A DNA stretch of 7,137 bases from Candidatus Omnitrophota bacterium (lineage in GTDB: Bacteria; Omnitrophota; Gorgyraeia; Aquiviventales; Aquiviventaceae), in the NCBI GenBank assembly GCA_016206565.1, contig JACQRG010000048.1, forward strand, positions 1-7,137. Direction: 5' to 3'. Under the pieces are notes generated by a model that was not told the DNA's origin, ran no database searches, and was given only the letters and a program-made list of their open reading frames with translations. Below, piece after piece: positions 5,984 through 7,137 of this stretch. Made by a program: the position numbers and the translations under genes. The first letter of the stretch is position 1. Every line of letters starts with the position of its first letter.

Positions 5984-6454
5984 TTGGACACCAAGCTCAC
6001 CGCCGACGTGGCGGAATCAGCCGTCGTCACGGAGCTCCTCAAGAGGGGCTTCCGGGTACTGCAACCGGTGGGGGATCGGCTTCCCTACGATTTAGCGGTT
6101 GAGTGCGACGGCAGGCTCCTTCGCATACAGGTCAAAAGCGCCTGGTACGAACGTTCGAAAGGGCTGTATACCGTCGACGTTCGTCGCACGAAAACGAACA
6201 GGCGCCTCATGGTACGCGCCCAGTATGCGAAGGACGATTTTGATTTCGCCATCCTGTATCTGGCTGATCGTCACGTGTTCTATGTCATGCCGGTCGTGGT
6301 CTTTATCAGCTATGGTAGCGGAATTAGCCTGGTAGAGACTGAGAAGCGGCAGCGACAACCGCGATCAGCCGCGTACCGAGAGCGTTGGGACTTGTTGTCC
6401 GGCTGGGCTGCCCGGTCCGGAAACGGCCGGGTGATCACCCGTCAAATTCGGTGA
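5984..6454 (+). CDS. Intron-encoded PD-(D/E)XK homing endonuclease (I-Ssp6803I-like)
   Basis: A protein of about 156 residues from TTG 5984. Its core GDRLPYDLAVECDG followed by RIQVKS fits the PD-(D/E)XK nuclease fold in the D-(x)n-QxK form. With this start, Glu11, Asp36, Gln49 and Lys51 are the candidate active-site residues; the I-Ssp6803I enzyme of the Synechocystis tRNA-fMet intron has a similar arrangement, as I recall. The N-terminus LDTKLTADVAESAVV resembles that family's usual M-x-T-K-x-x-G-x-x-x-E pattern, which supports TTG; no ATG exists in range, and the frame upstream only translates the tRNA exon. Known relatives cut the uninterrupted tRNA-fMet gene at the anticodon loop, so the intron copies itself into empty alleles. 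No ribosome binding site is visible. The C-terminus runs through P2, P3 and P4 of the ribozyme. GC content is about 52% (31 of 60 in bases 6241-6300) against 78% in a purN stretch (1261-1320). Confidence 0.88.
   Translation: MDTKLTADVAESAVVTELLKRGFRVLQPVGDRLPYDLAVECDGRLLRIQVKSAWYERSKGLYTVDVRRTKTNRRLMVRAQYAKDDFDFAILYLADRHVFYVMPVVVFISYGSGISLVETEKRQRQPRSAAYRERWDLLSGWAARSGNGRVITRQIR
6428..6441. repeat. Perfect 14-base palindrome inside the intron
   Basis: CGGGTGATCACCCG equals its own reverse complement. It overlaps the proposed 3' strand of P2 (6424-6433) and the first bases of P3 (6439-6443), so as RNA it could form a competing hairpin only without a loop, or could dimerise; as DNA it is a candidate protein-binding site. 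It is also part of the endonuclease coding sequence. Confidence 0.6.
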
Positions 6455-6676
6455 AGCCTTCACTGGTAACACCGAGCCAAGTCCCCGCCACAGTTTGTTG
6501 GCGGGGAAAGGTGTAGAGACTAGACGGCGGGCACCCTCGTTACGCGCAGGCGCAACAGGGTGAAGGTATAGTCCAGACCACGAATCCACCACAGCACGTT
6601 GGTGGAGCAGCGAAAGCTGTCGTGGTACGCATAACCCGAAGGTCGTTGGTTCAAATCCAACCCCCGCTAGGTTCCC

Positions 6677-6703
6677 AGAGCCGCGGCATGGCGCCGCGGC
6701 TCT
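6677..6703 (+). terminator. Hairpin terminator after tRNA-fMet
   Basis: A perfect 11-bp stem (AGAGCCGCGGC with GCCGCGGCTCT) closes the loop ATGGC, beginning seven bases after the tRNA discriminator. The tail GTTGCTT is only moderately T-rich, so termination is likely but may be incomplete. Confidence 0.85.
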
Positions 6704-6704
6704 G

Positions 6705-6732
6705 TTGCTTGGCCGGCCGGAAGTGGTATACT
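6705..6732 (+). promoter_or_regulatory. Putative sigma70-type promoter for the coiled-coil protein gene
   Basis: TTGCTT (6705-6710) and TATACT (6727-6732) are 16 bases apart. The -35 box lies in the tail of the preceding terminator. The expected start near 6740 leaves a leader of about 85 bases before ATG 6825; it contains a five-codon frame at 6784-6801 and no structure I can name. Confidence 0.6.
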
Positions 6733-6824
6733 TACAACTGATGAGCGGCACGTCATAGAGATTTCCGCCACCCCTGCCGCGCAATGAGTACCCAGCCATA
6801 GCCACCCAGGAGCAGAGACGACTC

Positions 6825-7137
6825 ATGACCCGACGCGGTGTCCTTGGTGTGTGTGCCGTGGCGTCCTTCCTCCTTCTGCCGGTCTGTCCGCCGGCGCAGG
6901 CAGACGTTGCCTCGCGCGCCGAGGAGCTGCGCGGCAAGATCAAGCTCCATCAGGCGGAGAGCGCCAAGCTGCGGGCGGAGATTGACGTGCTGCGGGCAAG
7001 CCTATCCAAGGCGCCGCCGGGCAAGGCGGCGAGCCTGCGCGCCCAACTCAAGCGGCATGAGCTGCGCATCGCCTACCTGCAGCGCATGATTGACCTGCTG
7101 GAGGAGCAGCTGGAGAAGTTTGAGGAGCTCGAGGCCA
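6825..7137 (+). CDS. Secreted coiled-coil protein, N-terminal part (3' end outside window)
   Basis: The frame stays open to the window edge, giving 104 residues. The N-terminus is a good Sec signal peptide: MTRR, a hydrophobic core ending near FLLLPV, and a probable cleavage site PAQA-DVA after about residue 27. The rest is highly charged and heptad-like (Leu, Ala, Glu, Lys, Arg), as in a long periplasmic coiled coil, with two helical stretches split by a short Pro/Gly-containing turn (KAPPGK). AGGAG at 6808-6812 is 12 bases before the ATG, slightly far. Periplasmic coiled-coil proteins of the EnvC/NlpD-activator type (with a C-terminal LytM domain) start like this, and so do many unrelated proteins; the diagnostic C-terminus is missing, so no function is assigned. 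Confidence 0.8.
   Translation, partial: MTRRGVLGVCAVASFLLLPVCPPAQADVASRAEELRGKIKLHQAESAKLRAEIDVLRASLSKAPPGKAASLRAQLKRHELRIAYLQRMIDLLEEQLEKFEELEA

Larger units (their letters stand above)
5982..6629 (+). ncRNA. Group I intron in tRNA-fMet (probably subgroup IC3), 648 nt
   Basis: Pairings readable by eye: P1 candidate GGGCU/AGCUC (5977-5981 with 5994-5998), P2 candidate 5998-6005 with 6424-6433, P3 CCGTC/GACGG (6439-6443, 6523-6527), P4 CGGTG/CACCG (6449-6453, 6470-6474), P5 GCC/GGT (6456-6458, 6465-6467), P6a CCCCGCCA/TGGCGGGG (6483-6490, 6499-6506), P7 GACTA/TAGTC (6518-6522, 6569-6573), P8 CACCCT/AGGGTG (6532-6537, 6557-6562), P9 CCACGA/TCGTGG (6578-6583, 6620-6625), P9.1 TCCACCA/TGGTGGA (6585-6591, 6600-6606), and P9.2 CAGC-GAAA-GCTG (6608-6619) with a GNRA loop. 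The last base G6629 is the omega G. The conserved P7 flanks strongly resemble cyanobacterial tRNA introns. The open reading frame sits in the P1/P2 side, before P3. P1 is the weak point, since the splice-site U faces A and not the usual G. Self-splicing is inferred. Confidence 0.95.
5948..6669 (+). tRNA. Initiator tRNA-fMet (CAT), split by a group I intron; exons 5948-5981 and 6630-6669
   Basis: Joined, the exons give a 74-nt cloverleaf without encoded CCA. It carries every initiator hallmark: an unpaired 1-72 position (T and T), A11-T24 in the D stem, and three consecutive G-C pairs (GGG/CCC) in the anticodon stem flanking loop CTCATAA with anticodon CAT. The T arm is GTTGG-TTCAAAT-CCAAC and the acceptor stem GCGGGG/CCCCGC is intact. 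The 5' exon ends at U33 and the 3' exon begins with the anticodon, so the unspliced RNA cannot form a functional anticodon loop. Because CAT occurs at both ends of the insertion, the junction could be shifted by up to three bases by sequence alone; U33 is preferred because the intron then ends in G, as group I introns do. The exons look undamaged, so the gene should be functional once spliced. Confidence 0.95.

Noticed and set aside
5982..6632. Alternative splice junction after U36, keeping the whole anticodon in the 5' exon
   Set aside because: The repeated CAT permits it by sequence, but the intron would then end in T; only the U33 junction leaves the obligatory terminal G.
6365..6943. 192-codon minus-strand frame with GVGFEPTTFG
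   Set aside because: This is the familiar spurious antisense reading of a tRNA T arm; the frame runs against the ribozyme core, the tRNA exon and the terminator.
1..7137. CRISPR array, insertion sequence, defence or toxin-antitoxin system
   Set aside because: I see no regularly spaced repeats, transposase, terminal inverted repeats or recognisable defence genes; the only mobile element is the tRNA intron.

Overview
The window comes from a GC-rich bacterial chromosome, probably an uncultured lineage; by overall style (eno followed by ftsB, single tRNAs scattered among short operons, a lipoprotein of unknown family) I lean weakly toward Omnitrophota or a neighbouring candidate phylum, but nothing here fixes the taxonomy. 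Most of it is housekeeping DNA. The exception is a mobile group I intron inside the initiator tRNA gene.

Layout. 1-551: the C-terminal ATPase part of a sensor histidine kinase, cut by the window edge. 563-1670 (+): a promoter, tRNA-Thr(CGT), thioredoxin and PurN, apparently one transcription unit; trxA and purN overlap by one base. 1655-4217 (-): a convergent operon of an FtsH-like membrane AAA protease without the usual periplasmic domain, followed by a lipoprotein of unknown family; its last 16 bases overlap the end of purN. 4179-4334: a divergent promoter region where both -10 boxes sit so close to the start codons that the protease and enolase mRNAs look leaderless or nearly so. 4335-5887 (+): enolase, then an FtsB/DivIC-type division protein that overlaps it by 34 bases.

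5900-6703 (+): a strong sigma70-type promoter, tRNA-fMet(CAT) split between U33 and C34 by a 648-nt group I intron, and a hairpin terminator. The intron shows pairings assignable to P2-P9.2, including the conserved P7 strands, and encodes a PD-(D/E)XK homing endonuclease of the type known from the Synechocystis tRNA-fMet intron (I-Ssp6803I). The endonuclease frame begins two bases inside the intron and ends inside P4, so coding sequence and ribozyme overlap at both ends. The endonuclease segment is visibly less GC-rich than the surrounding genes, which fits lateral arrival.

6705-7137 (+): a promoter overlapping the terminator tail and the start of a secreted or periplasmic coiled-coil protein running off the window.

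How the parts connect: the genes cover glycolysis (enolase), purine synthesis (PurN), redox balance (thioredoxin), membrane protein quality control (FtsH-like), division (FtsB) and translation (two tRNAs). Initiation of all protein synthesis would depend on self-splicing of the intron here, unless the genome holds another, uninterrupted initiator tRNA gene.
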